Assembly (NCBI GenBank): GCA_964537285.1
Contig: CAZHZT010000041.1
Coordinates: 1-39,256 of the forward strand
DNA: 39,256 nt
Direction: 5' to 3'
DNA from: CAZHZT01 sp964537285
Lineage (GTDB): Bacteria; Bacteroidota; Bacteroidia; Chitinophagales; Saprospiraceae
Under the pieces are notes generated by a model, which did no database searches, was not told the DNA's origin, and saw only the letters and a list, made by a program, of their open reading frames with translations. Below are positions 15,226 to 24,586 of the stretch, one piece after another. How positions within the stretch are numbered: position 1 is the stretch's first letter; every line of letters begins with the position of its first letter. Position numbers and translations under genes: made by a program.

Positions 15226-16695
15226 TTAGCCCTGGTTCATCTTAAAAGCCCGCCTCTTTACAGATGCAGTTGATCGGTTAATCAAGCTAAGGGAAATAAA
15301 TACAATGGTTGAAAGTGTCAACCCAAAAATATTGGCGTCAAGCCCAAGAGGAAGTATCGGATCTGTAAGGATCAAAAAAGAAGTAAGACCTCCTCCGGAC
15401 AACATTGCCCAAAAAGCCGCCTCTGGAGTGCTTCTTTTCCAGTAAAAGGCCCCAATTACAGGCACCAACAAACCAGAAACCATGAATGCGTAGGAGAGCA
15501 ACATAAGTTCCAGTACATTTTGCATTACGGTAGCCAAAAGCAAGGCAAGAATCCCGATAATCAAAGTTGCTGCTTGTGATAAGCGCAAACTTTCTTTATG
15601 GCTCAAGTCTCTTTTCAAAAACCTGCTCAAAATATCTGTCACTACATTACCGGATGCAGCCATTAGGCAGCTATCGGCAGTAGACATGATCGCAGAAAAG
15701 TAGGCCGATAACATCAGGCCCGTTAGCCCGACAGGCAGCACCGTACGCAATAAAAGAGGCAAGCCCATTTCTGCATCCAGGGCACTACTATCAGCATATC
15801 CTGCATAAGAAAACATACCCTGCTCAGCAGCAACCTTGGCGAATAACCCAAGCATTACCCCCATAAAAGCCATAATTGGATATTCAAAAAAACCGGCTGT
15901 GTACCAGGCTCTTTTGGCTGTTTTTTCATCAGAACAAGCATAAATCCTTTGGTAAAGCGTCATCCCGACAAACCAGATTGGCACAATAGTAACCAACCAG
16001 TTGACCATTTGCTGCCAACTCAAGTTAGTTAAAGTCAAGTATGAAGATGGAACAGTTGATCTAATTGCTTCGTATCCTCCGATAGCGAAGTAACCAAGCG
16101 GAATACCTATAAAGATAAGGCCAATCATTAGTATTGCCCACTGAAAGGTATCGGTATAAATAACTGCTTTTAGCCCTCCGATTACCGTGTAAACAATAGC
16201 TATTGAGCCCATTATGATCAAGGCTGTATTTTTATCTAGTTCCAGAAATGTCGCTGATGCCAATTTAGCGCCTGCGAGTATCTGAGAACTGGTAAATCCA
16301 AGATATCCGACAGCAGAAATAATTCCGGCCAATAAAGCTACTCTGGTAGAGTAGAAATGTTCAAAAATCTGTGGAAAGGTCAAAAGACTAAAATCTTTTG
16401 ACATATTACTAACCTTTGGAATCAAAAACACAGCACTTAGCCATGCCCCAATCAAACCAGTGAAAAGCATCCAGGACCCAGAAAGCCCCATTAAAAAACC
16501 TAAACCACCCAGGCCTATTGAAAACCCACCTCCAACATCAGTAGCTACTACAGAAAGACCAATATGCAAACTGCCCATTTTCCGGCCGCCTACAAAGTAA
16601 TCGTCTGTGCTTTCATTCTTGAGGTAAAAGTAATAGCCAATCCCTAGTATTATAATAAAATAAATAACAAATACAACTATATCGATCCAATGCAA
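15226..16695 (-). CDS. Sodium/solute symporter (SSS family)
   Basis: Inner-membrane Na+-coupled transporter of the SSS family with about 13 hydrophobic segments over 489 aa. The first helix is WIDIVVFVIYFIIILGIGYYF; DDYFVGGRKMGSLHIGLSVVATDVGGG and TDTFQWAILMIG follow, and the signature-like SAIMSTADSCLMAASGNVVTDI is late in the protein. The frame has no ATG near the family start and is closed by TAA 6 nt upstream of the chosen TTG at 16695, so a TTG start is likely. The family carries sugars, proline, pantothenate, amino acids and others; the substrate cannot be told from sequence. Position upstream of the ATP-grasp and ornithine genes suggests an amino-acid-like solute. Confidence 0.9.
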   Translation of the reverse strand: MHWIDIVVFVIYFIIILGIGYYFYLKNESTDDYFVGGRKMGSLHIGLSVVATDVGGGFSIGLGGLGFLMGLSGSWMLFTGLIGAWLSAVFLIPKVSNMSKDFSLLTFPQIFEHFYSTRVALLAGIISAVGYLGFTSSQILAGAKLASATFLELDKNTALIIMGSIAIVYTVIGGLKAVIYTDTFQWAILMIGLIFIGIPLGYFAIGGYEAIRSTVPSSYLTLTNLSWQQMVNWLVTIVPIWFVGMTLYQRIYACSDEKTAKRAWYTAGFFEYPIMAFMGVMLGLFAKVAAEQGMFSYAGYADSSALDAEMGLPLLLRTVLPVGLTGLMLSAYFSAIMSTADSCLMAASGNVVTDILSRFLKRDLSHKESLRLSQAATLIIGILALLLATVMQNVLELMLLSYAFMVSGLLVPVIGAFYWKRSTPEAAFWAMLSGGGLTSFLILTDPILPLGLDANIFGLTLSTIVFISLSLINRSTASVKRRAFKMNQG

Positions 16696-16792
16696 AACAA
16701 TTTATTTTGATTCATTGCCGGACATTAGGAGATTGCCCGCATCACTAATACAATTCGTCAACGAACTAAAAACAAAAACCAATCTTCAAAAC

Positions 16793-17305
16793 CTATTGAG
16801 ATTGGTCTGGCTGGCTACTTTGTTGCGTGGCCAGGGAAGCGCGACCTGCCTTATCTTTATCTCTATCCAGGCGCATTTCCAGATACTTGTTAGTAAAGCC
16901 GAAATGCTCATATAAATATTTTGCCGGATTGTCAGGCTCGACATGCAATGCGATATTCCCTTCCGCAGCCTCGATGGTCCTTCGCATAAGAGCTTTTCCT
17001 AATCCCCTTCCACGATAACCATCATGCACACTTATGTACACAAGTATATTTTCAGGAATATACTCTTTCATTCCCGTTCTGTTTACCACTACGGATCCTA
17101 CTATTTTATCTTCTTGTAAAAGGGTAAGGACAAAGCCTCCTGGCGCATTATCTTCGCCAAAAGCATACTGAATAGCGTTTCGGATAGCTGTTTTGCTATC
17201 TCCGTACTCTTGTAGATGTTCGTATAGAAAATTTACAATTTCTTCAATTTTTTCAGAATTTGCTTTTTGGGATGGATTGTAAACCTTGGTATTATAGTTC
17301 TCCAT
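16793..17305 (-). CDS. GNAT-family N-acetyltransferase
   Basis: Acetyl-CoA-dependent transferase, 170 aa. The acetyl-CoA-binding motif A is YISVHDGYRGRGLGKALMRRTIE (R/Q-x-x-G-x-G/A form, RGRGLG). Strand and loop IVGSVVVNRTG precede it and NPAKYLYEHFGFTNKYLEMRLD closes the fold. ATG at 17305. It reads in the same direction as the symporter, 97 bp upstream of it. A role in acetylating an amino acid or polyamine made by the neighbouring pathway is possible; the substrate is not predictable. Confidence 0.85.
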   Translation of the reverse strand: MENYNTKVYNPSQKANSEKIEEIVNFLYEHLQEYGDSKTAIRNAIQYAFGEDNAPGGFVLTLLQEDKIVGSVVVNRTGMKEYIPENILVYISVHDGYRGRGLGKALMRRTIEAAEGNIALHVEPDNPAKYLYEHFGFTNKYLEMRLDRDKDKAGRASLATQQSSQPDQSQ

Positions 17306-17626
17306 TAAGTGGCAGAATTTGTTTTTTGATACTAATTAAAAAAGGGAATCACATTAAGATTGAAGATATAAAAATTGTAAAAAAGGCCTTTTTTCAGTCC
17401 AAAAACAGCAATTTCCCTTGTTATTAAATTACTTAATACATCTTAGGAACATAATAAAATTCAAAAAAGTTCGTGTAGAAACTATTTTTTATTGATTTGG
17501 ATCAATATTGGCAGGAGTGCAAATAGGGGAGTTCTGATTAAAGCTCATTCCTAAATTCCCCAACATCCCTACCCTTTTTCCTATCTTTACCCTCAAAATT
17601 ACTTCACCCTCAACTCAAATAAGCTT
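17306..17626. other. Divergent intergenic region (321 bp)
   Basis: AT-rich region between the minus-strand acetyltransferase and plus-strand genes. It contains the palindrome AAAAAAGGCCTTTTTT (17379-17394) and a TAnnTTTG-like TATCTTTA (17582-17589) about 38 bp before the next start. No gene is seen. Confidence 0.4.
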
Positions 17627-18157
17627 ATGCGAAAACCCAATCAAAACGCCGCAGATTTTTTCAGGCGCAACATGGAAGCGGACGTGCTACCGTCCAACTT
17701 TATTTTAAATGGATATAATTATGTCCTTAAAGAAGAAGAATTTAAGCAGATCACTTCCAATAATTCCCTTTTCCTGGAATGGATAGGCGAGAAAGTAGCT
17801 GCAGTGCACTTAGAATTATTTGACAACACCTTGTCCTCAAGAATAAGCAATCGCTTACTGGAAAACCGCTATGTGGAAACTTTTCCGGATGCCGATACAG
17901 GTGCGTACGGCTTCGCCCTTTGGTTTTATCATTTCGATGCTGATAATTGGTTTTCTTTTAAAGCGGTGAGGGAACAAACCGGAAAATACCTGACTTTTCA
18001 CGGCTCTTTTCTCAACCAATTATTAGAATTTAGATTGATAAAAGGTTTTGACAACAATGATATTTTAGCCAAACCCATCACTGTTTTGGACCTTCCGGTC
18101 GTCATCAGCCCAATCGAAAAAAGCATTTGCTTTTGGGCCGGACAATTAAATGATTAA
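17627..18157 (+). CDS. Hypothetical protein, 176 aa
   Basis: I do not recognise the family. The protein is soluble-looking, without signal peptide or membrane segments, and rich in aromatic residues (ALWFYHFDADNWFSFKAV, SICFWAGQLND). ATG at 17627 follows a plausible leader. Its end overlaps the longest form of the phytase frame by 8 bp, and the preferred phytase start is only 16 bp downstream, so the two are probably co-transcribed. Confidence 0.6.
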   Translation: MRKPNQNAADFFRRNMEADVLPSNFILNGYNYVLKEEEFKQITSNNSLFLEWIGEKVAAVHLELFDNTLSSRISNRLLENRYVETFPDADTGAYGFALWFYHFDADNWFSFKAVREQTGKYLTFHGSFLNQLLEFRLIKGFDNNDILAKPITVLDLPVVISPIEKSICFWAGQLND

Positions 18158-18173
18158 ACTACAACAAAATAAA

Positions 18174-19265
18174 ATGAAAAACCTACTTCTCTTATCCGTT
18201 CTAATTCTCCTTGTGCTCGCTTGCAACCCAAGCGATCATCACTTTGAACAAGTCGAAGCTACTATCGAAACTGAGTCGGTAAACAGTAGCGAAGATGCTG
18301 CCGATGATATGGCAATTTATGTACCGGCAGAAGATCCTTCTAAAAGCATTATTATTGGTACCGATAAGCAAAAAAGCCTGGAACTTTATGATCTTACGGG
18401 CAAATCCATCGTTACTTTTCCGCTTGGTAGAATTAACAATGTTGATATTCGCCAAGAGGTAGCATTTGATTCGATATCCCTAACTATTGTTGGAGGAAGT
18501 AACAGAACCGACAATTCTCTAACGATTTTGGCTTTCTACCCTGATTCATTACAACTTGTACCGATTTTGGACAGCCCGATTATCTCAGCTGTTAATGAAG
18601 TCTATGGTTTCTGTTTCTACAAAAGTCCAATAAACGGATTCCTGTATGCTTTTGTGGTAGGTAAAGACGGCATTGTAGAGCAATGGTTACTTACATTAGT
18701 CGCAAACAAACAACTCCACGGCCGCTTAACCCGTTCTTTTGATGTTGGAGAACAATGCGAAGGCATGGTCGCGGATGATCAGTTAAGCGCCTTATTTATT
18801 GGAGAGGAAGAGTTCGGCATCTGGAAATACCCCGCAGAACCTGATCAGCCTCCTAAAAAAGAACGCATCGATGAGATAAAACACAATCCCGACTTAATAG
18901 CTGATATCGAAGGGCTTACTATTTATTACGGCCCGGAGAACGAAGGTTACTTAATTGCTTCCATTCAAGGCAACAATAGCTTTGCAATTTATAACAGAAA
19001 GTTTCCTCACCGTTACATCGGCAGCTTTCGCATTGGCCCGAATGAAGAGCTGGGTATTGACGAAGTAAGTGGCACAGACGGCATTGATATCACCCATCTT
19101 CCTATGGGAAATAACTTCCCTTTCGGTGCATTCATCGCTCAGGATGATTCTAACCGCACCTCCGAAGGAACAGGTAACCAGAACTTTAAACTGGTTCCGT
19201 GGGAAAGAATTGCCAAAGCGTTCAGACCAGATCTAATCATAACCGCTGCACCCTCAGCAGAATAA
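18174..19265 (+). CDS. Beta-propeller phytase (3-phytase) lipoprotein
   Basis: Calcium-dependent beta-propeller phytase (BPP, Phytase PF02333) that releases phosphate from phytate at the cell surface. An in-frame ATG exists at 18150, but MKNLLLLSVLILLVLAC starting at 18174 is a classical lipoprotein signal with lipobox cysteine at residue 17, so I choose it. The propeller contains DNSLTILAFY, GFCFYKS, FDVGEQCEGMVADD, DIEGLTIYYGPENEGYLIASIQGNNSFAIYNR, and the calcium-site-like DEVSGTDGIDI near the end. The 363-aa length is normal for the family. Its stop codon lies inside a 35-bp-arm palindrome. Likely a phosphate-scavenging enzyme. Confidence 0.88.
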   Translation: MKNLLLLSVLILLVLACNPSDHHFEQVEATIETESVNSSEDAADDMAIYVPAEDPSKSIIIGTDKQKSLELYDLTGKSIVTFPLGRINNVDIRQEVAFDSISLTIVGGSNRTDNSLTILAFYPDSLQLVPILDSPIISAVNEVYGFCFYKSPINGFLYAFVVGKDGIVEQWLLTLVANKQLHGRLTRSFDVGEQCEGMVADDQLSALFIGEEEFGIWKYPAEPDQPPKKERIDEIKHNPDLIADIEGLTIYYGPENEGYLIASIQGNNSFAIYNRKFPHRYIGSFRIGPNEELGIDEVSGTDGIDITHLPMGNNFPFGAFIAQDDSNRTSEGTGNQNFKLVPWERIAKAFRPDLIITAAPSAE

Positions 19266-19331
19266 AAAAGGGGAAATACAGCGCAACGGGAGCCGTGGCT
19301 CCCGTTGCGCTGTATTTCCCCTTTTTTATTC
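19260..19331 (+). terminator. Perfect palindromic terminator, 35-bp arms
   Basis: Arms 19260-19294 and 19297-19331 are perfectly complementary with a 2-nt loop. The stem is bordered by A6 before and T6 after a G4/C4 core, so it can terminate in both directions. The left arm includes the last codon and stop of the phytase gene. Confidence 0.9.
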
Positions 19332-19429
19332 TTTGAAACAGTTTGGCTCCTAAAGCGTATATCAGCATAGCTTTCCAACAAAAATGGCTTTTCAACCGCA
19401 ATCCTTTTATCAAAAAAATACATACACTT

Positions 19430-20005
19430 ATGAAAAAACATCTAGCCATTCTGTTATTGCTTATGCCATTTTCCTTACTGACCGCTCAAACTCAAACAGG
19501 TTATTTCAAGACCGAGAAAGACTTTTTAGCGGATAAATTAATCCCTATGGATAAATTTGTTGCTGCAACCACCGGAGCATTTGGTAAAGGAGGTGTGAAA
19601 TTTGAACACAAGGGTCAAACGGTAAAACTCAACGCCGATCAAATTTATGCCTTCCAGGACGATGAAGGAGTCACTTATCGCTTTTTTAAGGAAACCATTC
19701 CTGTGAAAATGTTTATCAGGGATGCGATCTGCCTTTACGGAGATTTATCAGCTACTTTTGAGTTAAATTCGGACGGAACGGTAAGCACTTCAGCCAGTCA
19801 GTTTTTCATTTCCGATGAGGATACAGGAGAAATTGTTGTAATGAATAAAAAGCGCCTAAGAGACCTTCTATATGACGAACCGGAAGCACTGGCCTATTAT
19901 GAAGAAAAGAGAAATGCTTTAGAAGCTATTATTTTTTATAATAGCAAGCACGAAACAGAAAAAGAACACCTTGGTAATAAAAAGAATAAAGTATACAGAA
20001 AATAA
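19430..20005 (+). CDS. Exported hypothetical protein
   Basis: No family recognised. From the ATG at 19430 the protein starts MKKHLAILLLLMPFSLLTAQ, a clear signal peptide; the upstream extension of the frame to 19343 is untranslated leader. The mature part, about 172 aa, is charged (KTEKDFLADKLIPMDKF, DQIYAFQDDEGVTYRFFKE) and ends in a Lys/Glu-rich tail (KHETEKEHLGNKKNKVYRK). Probably periplasmic. The final seven codons and stop form one arm of the palindrome at 19982-20059. Confidence 0.7.
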   Translation: MKKHLAILLLLMPFSLLTAQTQTGYFKTEKDFLADKLIPMDKFVAATTGAFGKGGVKFEHKGQTVKLNADQIYAFQDDEGVTYRFFKETIPVKMFIRDAICLYGDLSATFELNSDGTVSTSASQFFISDEDTGEIVVMNKKRLRDLLYDEPEALAYYEEKRNALEAIIFYNSKHETEKEHLGNKKNKVYRK

Positions 20006-20059
20006 AAAAGGAGGGGCCGACCGGCCCCTCCTTTTTTATTTTCTGTATACTTTATTCTT
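19982..20059. terminator. Bidirectional palindromic terminator, 38-bp perfect arms, overlapping both genes
   Basis: Arms 19982-20019 and 20022-20059 match perfectly around a 2-nt loop, with A6 and T6 bordering GGAGGGGCC/GGCCCCTCC. It lies between convergent genes. The left arm contains the last seven codons and stop of the exported protein, and the right arm contains two bases of the M36 peptidase stop codon. Confidence 0.92.
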
Positions 20060-23000
20060 ACTCAATAATTACCTTCTCAATAACATTTACCTCACCATTA
20101 GTTACTTTAACTACATAGAAACCAGTAGGTAAGTCGCTAACATTTAGGCTAATGATTTGCTGATTCTGGTTCAAGCTCAAGTTTCTTTGCTCTAATTCAC
20201 GGCCATCAACCGTCATTAAGCTTACTACTACATCTTCCTCAGCAATGCTCGAAAGGGCTACATTCAATACATTTTGTGCTGGATTAGGGAAGATTTCAAC
20301 AGTAGTATTTGCATTGATAGCTTGTGTAGAAGAAACGATATCTGACTCAACGATGGTACCTTCTGCTCTGGCGGAAGCACATGCCTCATCTCCTTGATCT
20401 GAAGTAGCGCAAGCTTCACTGTTATAGTTTACCATATCCATCAATTCAAAATCATCGAACTTCCAGAGACCTCCAGGTACAGTTGTATTATCATCACTAC
20501 CAAAACGGAAGCGAAGATATACTTCCTGACCAGCATATTCACCCATATCCACATATGTGCCAATGTAACCATTTTCATTCCCCTCAATATTTGAGCTATT
20601 ACCAGAGAATGCTTGTAGATTAGGCACTACAAATGTTCCATATTGCAAAGAAGAATTATAACCATTTCTGATCATATCATCTCCTACTTGCTCCCATAAT
20701 GTTCCATCAAAAGATACTTCAAATAAACCTCCATCAGCACCTGGCTCAGAATTGAATGAATGATAGAAACGAACAACTGGACGATCACCAGAGATAAGAA
20801 GAGGATCAACAAGTTGAACTACTTGACGGTTTTCAAGTTCTGTAGCGAGGATACTCCAAGTGTAATTTCCAGTATAAGCATCTTCTCCTACACCAAATTC
20901 CCAGATATCAAAACCAAATGGATTATCAATAAACCAATTGTCTTCACTTCCTGAATCATCAAGGAAATCTTCGAAAATACGAACAGAAGGGTTAGAAGGA
21001 TCTGAAGTTAATGTATAAGTAAGCGTAACTACATCTTCAAACTCCATCGTTCCTACGTCAAATACTACCATATCTCCAACCTGAGTACCTCCACCGGTAG
21101 CAGACTTGAAAGTTGAACCTGCAGGAATTTCATCTGTTACTTCAACACCCGTTAAAGTTTCTAATTTGTGATTAGTAACCGTAAGCGTCACTTCAAAATC
21201 ATCTCCGGCAGTGATAAGAGGAGTTACCGATTTAGAGATTTTTAGTTCCTGGATGCAAGTAGGCAGGGGCTCGAAATCTTCTGTTTCATCGCCAACAGCA
21301 TTATTTGAACCTTGGCTAGAGAAATAACCAATACCACGACGAGCAAAAACTTCCCAGATCAGGCACTGGTTGGCCCCATCATATAGGATTTCATCCGCAG
21401 CAAGAATGGCATCACGACCATCGATGAAGCCTGGATTACAAGATTGCATTTTCATACCATCCATTACTAATTGTACAGCCATGTTATTACCTCCTGTACC
21501 GTGGTAAATATCATTATCGAAACCATACTCATCCACAAAAGCCCAGTACATATCCCAAAGTGCCGCACACCAGATAGAACCTACTCCGTGAGGAACACTT
21601 TCACCAGGTGCATCGCCATAAGTATGTGGGTTATTCACAAAATCTGTAGAATATGGATAAGTACGGATACCCTGGCCATTATTTGGCTCATTTTGTACAT
21701 AAGTACCGATACCACGACGCATATCACCAGAGTCTCCAGGTTTAACAGTTGTAACAAGCGTAAAGAAATCACTCCATCCTTCACCCATTTGCTCTGTATT
21801 GCTCAAGCAGCCACCGGTAGAAGGACCACCTGTAAGACGGTTAGAAATACCATGAGCAAACTCGTGTGCAATAATACCATTATCCAAATCACCATCAAAT
21901 TCACTTGGTCCTGTTGTAGAAGGAGCCACCAAGGATACTTCCAGATTATCATCCGCATACTGACGAATCAATGCACAATCTGTGCTGGCAATAAACACAA
22001 CAGGAATCGTTACTGAAGCACCATCAGCACCTCCGGCCATACCAATTACAGCATCTTCGAAGTTACAGATAATAACACCAATTGCACCTGCATTTTCTGC
22101 TCTTAAAGCCTTAGAACCAAACTCACAGCCACCACGATCAATAATAGCAATCTTACCTGTAACGTCACTGGTAATATCTTCACAAGCATCTGTTGAATAA
22201 GGATCAACGATACCATCATCTACAATTGTTACTTCACCACTTACAGGTACATCGGTGATTGTTGCTCCCCAGCCAGCAGCTAATCCTGTAGTATATTTAC
22301 CCGCAACTACAGAAGGGGCATCTACCTGCAGGTATTGAGAACCACCCGGGTTACCCCAAAGGTACATTTGCATACGACCATTACCTCCATCTGGTGGGGT
22401 AGCAAAGTTTGCGTTATTCGTTCCACCACCGTCTTGAGCTTGACCAAGTACGTAATCGTTTCCATTTCCTCCATTACCATAGTTATTCTGCTGGAAATTA
22501 CCCGCTGCTTCTGTAAACCCATATCCATAAGAAAAATCGTGAAGGATATTGTTCATGTAGAACAAGTTCGTAACTGCAGCGTCTCTGTATTCTGAAGGTT
22601 CGTCAGCCTCATCAAGAGGAAAGTCAAAAACCAATCCAGGGCCACCATCTGGCTCATCACCAGCTGGAGTATCATCATTGTCAAGATCTAAATATGCGTG
22701 TACGTTATTACCACGAGTAATTGTAAACTCTGCTCCAGCAGATCCATTTGTATCGTGCCATCCGTAAGGAGAAGCGGTAGGATCATCTGGATCTGTAATT
22801 AGATTACGGCCACCATGTGCAGGGCTTTCATGATTGTAAAGGATTCCCCCCACTACTTCAGCATATACATTATATGAACCTACAGAAGTAAGTCCGCTTT
22901 CCTTTGCTACTTTTTCAGTAGAAGGTAAAGCGCTGTAATCACGGCAAGCAGCATCATGGTTGTGAAAAGCCTCGCCGCTTACATTACAATAAACGGTATA

Positions 23001-23618
23001 ATTGTTCTTATTCAACACTTCGCCCGTCAATGCGTCTACACGCAGGCTCCAGTAATCAGCACTGCCTTTCAGGTCAATAGAAAGATCCCAGGCCAATCTC
23101 ACTTCCGCGTTGTCCATTACCTGGTAACGCAATTCTACCGGAATATCTACAAAGGAAGCATCTCCTTTTTCAAATACAAAAGAAATATCGCTAACACGCT
23201 CCTTAAGTTGAGGAACTGCCGCACCAGAACCCAAATGGTTCAATGCAGATGCCACTGCTTGCTCCGGTGTGATAGATGGCTTTGAAGCATTGATCTTACT
23301 ATGAAGATCCGCTACGAAGCGGTTTCCTACGTGAAAAACGCGACCATCTTCAGCGATATTAAAGTTAAAAATAGCATTATAAACCTTGATTCCCTTGTGA
23401 GACTGGGTTAAGTAAAGGTGTGTAACGCCATTGTGCTCACTAGTGTACATGTCAGTCACCATGTACTCAGAAACATCTTGAGCAGTTAAATTGTACTTTT
23501 TATAATTTTCTTCTAGAAAACGTTGAGCAGTTTGAACTGGAGACTGCCCCCAGGCTGTTGCTGCAAAACACAACAATAAAAGCGCCCAAACAGGTTTTGT
23601 AAACATATTGCTTCTCAT
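20058..23618 (-). CDS. Secreted M36-family (fungalysin-like) metallopeptidase with PA domain and T9SS sorting signal
   Basis: A 1186-aa extracellular zinc peptidase. Order: signal peptide (MFTKPVWALLLLCFAATAWGQ after MRSN), an FTP-like propeptide (about 30-200), the M36 catalytic domain with HEFAHGISNR (zinc ligands His585 and His589, catalytic Glu586) and Glu613 in GEGWSDFF, interrupted upstream by a protease-associated insert (about 440-560, including GKIAIIDRGGCEFGSKALRAENAGAIGVII). A DUF11-like repeat (LKISKSVTPLITAGDDFEVTLTV) and a jelly-roll-like region follow. The end is a type A C-terminal sorting domain (VEIFPNPAQNVLNVAL ... GFYVVKVTNGE), which directs T9SS export and attachment. It probably degrades proteins for nutrition. 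Confidence 0.94.
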   Translation of the reverse strand: MRSNMFTKPVWALLLLCFAATAWGQSPVQTAQRFLEENYKKYNLTAQDVSEYMVTDMYTSEHNGVTHLYLTQSHKGIKVYNAIFNFNIAEDGRVFHVGNRFVADLHSKINASKPSITPEQAVASALNHLGSGAAVPQLKERVSDISFVFEKGDASFVDIPVELRYQVMDNAEVRLAWDLSIDLKGSADYWSLRVDALTGEVLNKNNYTVYCNVSGEAFHNHDAACRDYSALPSTEKVAKESGLTSVGSYNVYAEVVGGILYNHESPAHGGRNLITDPDDPTASPYGWHDTNGSAGAEFTITRGNNVHAYLDLDNDDTPAGDEPDGGPGLVFDFPLDEADEPSEYRDAAVTNLFYMNNILHDFSYGYGFTEAAGNFQQNNYGNGGNGNDYVLGQAQDGGGTNNANFATPPDGGNGRMQMYLWGNPGGSQYLQVDAPSVVAGKYTTGLAAGWGATITDVPVSGEVTIVDDGIVDPYSTDACEDITSDVTGKIAIIDRGGCEFGSKALRAENAGAIGVIICNFEDAVIGMAGGADGASVTIPVVFIASTDCALIRQYADDNLEVSLVAPSTTGPSEFDGDLDNGIIAHEFAHGISNRLTGGPSTGGCLSNTEQMGEGWSDFFTLVTTVKPGDSGDMRRGIGTYVQNEPNNGQGIRTYPYSTDFVNNPHTYGDAPGESVPHGVGSIWCAALWDMYWAFVDEYGFDNDIYHGTGGNNMAVQLVMDGMKMQSCNPGFIDGRDAILAADEILYDGANQCLIWEVFARRGIGYFSSQGSNNAVGDETEDFEPLPTCIQELKISKSVTPLITAGDDFEVTLTVTNHKLETLTGVEVTDEIPAGSTFKSATGGGTQVGDMVVFDVGTMEFEDVVTLTYTLTSDPSNPSVRIFEDFLDDSGSEDNWFIDNPFGFDIWEFGVGEDAYTGNYTWSILATELENRQVVQLVDPLLISGDRPVVRFYHSFNSEPGADGGLFEVSFDGTLWEQVGDDMIRNGYNSSLQYGTFVVPNLQAFSGNSSNIEGNENGYIGTYVDMGEYAGQEVYLRFRFGSDDNTTVPGGLWKFDDFELMDMVNYNSEACATSDQGDEACASARAEGTIVESDIVSSTQAINANTTVEIFPNPAQNVLNVALSSIAEEDVVVSLMTVDGRELEQRNLSLNQNQQIISLNVSDLPTGFYVVKVTNGEVNVIEKVIIE

Positions 23619-23925
23619 AAATCAAGCAGGTTAAATGTTAATAATTGAAAGAATTGATTTGAAATAAAATGGTGAGGACCTTCCGAACAGTAAAGGACGC
23701 GAGCTTTTAGCACATAAGTTTTGAAGCGAATTGCACCCTTCTCGCAGAAGAGCATCCTCAGGACAATGCGTAAATTTAGTTTTGAAATCAAAGCTACATA
23801 AAAAACCTCATTTGCCCTCACTTGTTCGCTACAGAATAGAATATTGTATAATAAAAAGTTGCATTTTTGACGGGAAGACAACAATTGAAAGTAGTTTAAC
23901 TACTTTATTCTAGCATCAGTAGATA
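23619..23925. other. Intergenic leader region upstream of the M36 gene
   Basis: Over 300 bp between divergent genes. An 89-codon minus-strand open frame here has no family-like features (cysteine- and aromatic-rich, no plausible fold), and I treat it as non-coding. It presumably holds the M36 peptidase promoter, but I see no convincing TAnnTTTG box. Confidence 0.4.
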
Positions 23926-23961
23926 TTTTTTGCATTTCTCATGATTATTATATCAACTTTG
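23926..23961 (+). promoter_or_regulatory. Bacteroidota-type promoter for cvpA-pabA
   Basis: TTTTTTG (23926-23932) as the -33 region and CAACTTTG (23954-23961), one base from the consensus TAnnTTTG -7 box, with a spacer of about 21 bp. The predicted transcript start is ~20 bp before the ATG at 23990. Confidence 0.5.
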
Positions 23962-23989
23962 TAGGAACACAAAATAATCATAAAGATCC

Positions 23990-24586
23990 ATGGTCATTGA
24001 TATTATTTTTCTCATCATTGCAGGTTATGGTTTTTATGTGGGGTTTTCCCGAGGCATCATAAAGACGGTCTTTACTGTTTTATCCTATATATTTGGATTG
24101 ATTGCAGCGTTTAAGTTCGCCCCTGCAGCTACTGAATTCTTGGAATCAACCTTCCGAAACGGCAATCCGCTTATGTTTTTAGCGGGCTTTCTGCTTTCCT
24201 TTGTGCTTACCATGATGCTGATCAGAATGGTAGCCAAAGCACTGGAAGGTGTATTAAAAACGGCTAATATCAATGTAATCAATCAATTTTTTGGTGGTGT
24301 GCTTCTTGCCGGCGTAATGACTATTATTTACAGTACGTTGCTTTGGTTTGGAATATCCGCGCATATTATTGATGAGGCAGAAGCCAAAAAAACATCCGTT
24401 ACTTATATCTACTTAATGGAACTTCCGGAGCAAACCCAATCCCTTCTAAAAAATGTTAAACCTATATTTTTAGACTTTTGGGACCACTCCGTTGAAATGC
24501 TCGACAATCTGGAAAAAATGAGCGAAAAAACACAAAGTGACCCTACCATCAAAGATTTACCTGACAATGAGAGTTCTTCTGATTGA
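23990..24586 (+). CDS. CvpA family inner-membrane protein
   Basis: CvpA family membrane protein (colicin V production homologue); the real role in most bacteria is envelope-related and poorly defined. Four hydrophobic segments: VIDIIFLIIAGYGFYVGFSRG, FTVLSYIFGLIAAFKFAPAA, PLMFLAGFLLSFVLTMMLIRMV and GVLLAGVMTIIYSTLLWFGIS. A charged cytoplasmic tail (about 130-198) follows. GFYVGFSRGIIKTV matches the family start. Its last 20 bp overlap the pabA start, so the two are translationally coupled. Confidence 0.85.
   Translation: MVIDIIFLIIAGYGFYVGFSRGIIKTVFTVLSYIFGLIAAFKFAPAATEFLESTFRNGNPLMFLAGFLLSFVLTMMLIRMVAKALEGVLKTANINVINQFFGGVLLAGVMTIIYSTLLWFGISAHIIDEAEAKKTSVTYIYLMELPEQTQSLLKNVKPIFLDFWDHSVEMLDNLEKMSEKTQSDPTIKDLPDNESSSD

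Noticed and set aside
21471..22016. 181-codon plus-strand open frame opposite the M36 peptidase
   Set aside because: Shadow of the catalytic and PA domains; Thr/Ile-rich nonsense composition.
23615..23884. 89-codon minus-strand frame upstream of the M36 gene
   Set aside because: Ends inside the M36 start region, with no recognisable fold and many Cys and aromatic residues. Better explained as leader sequence.
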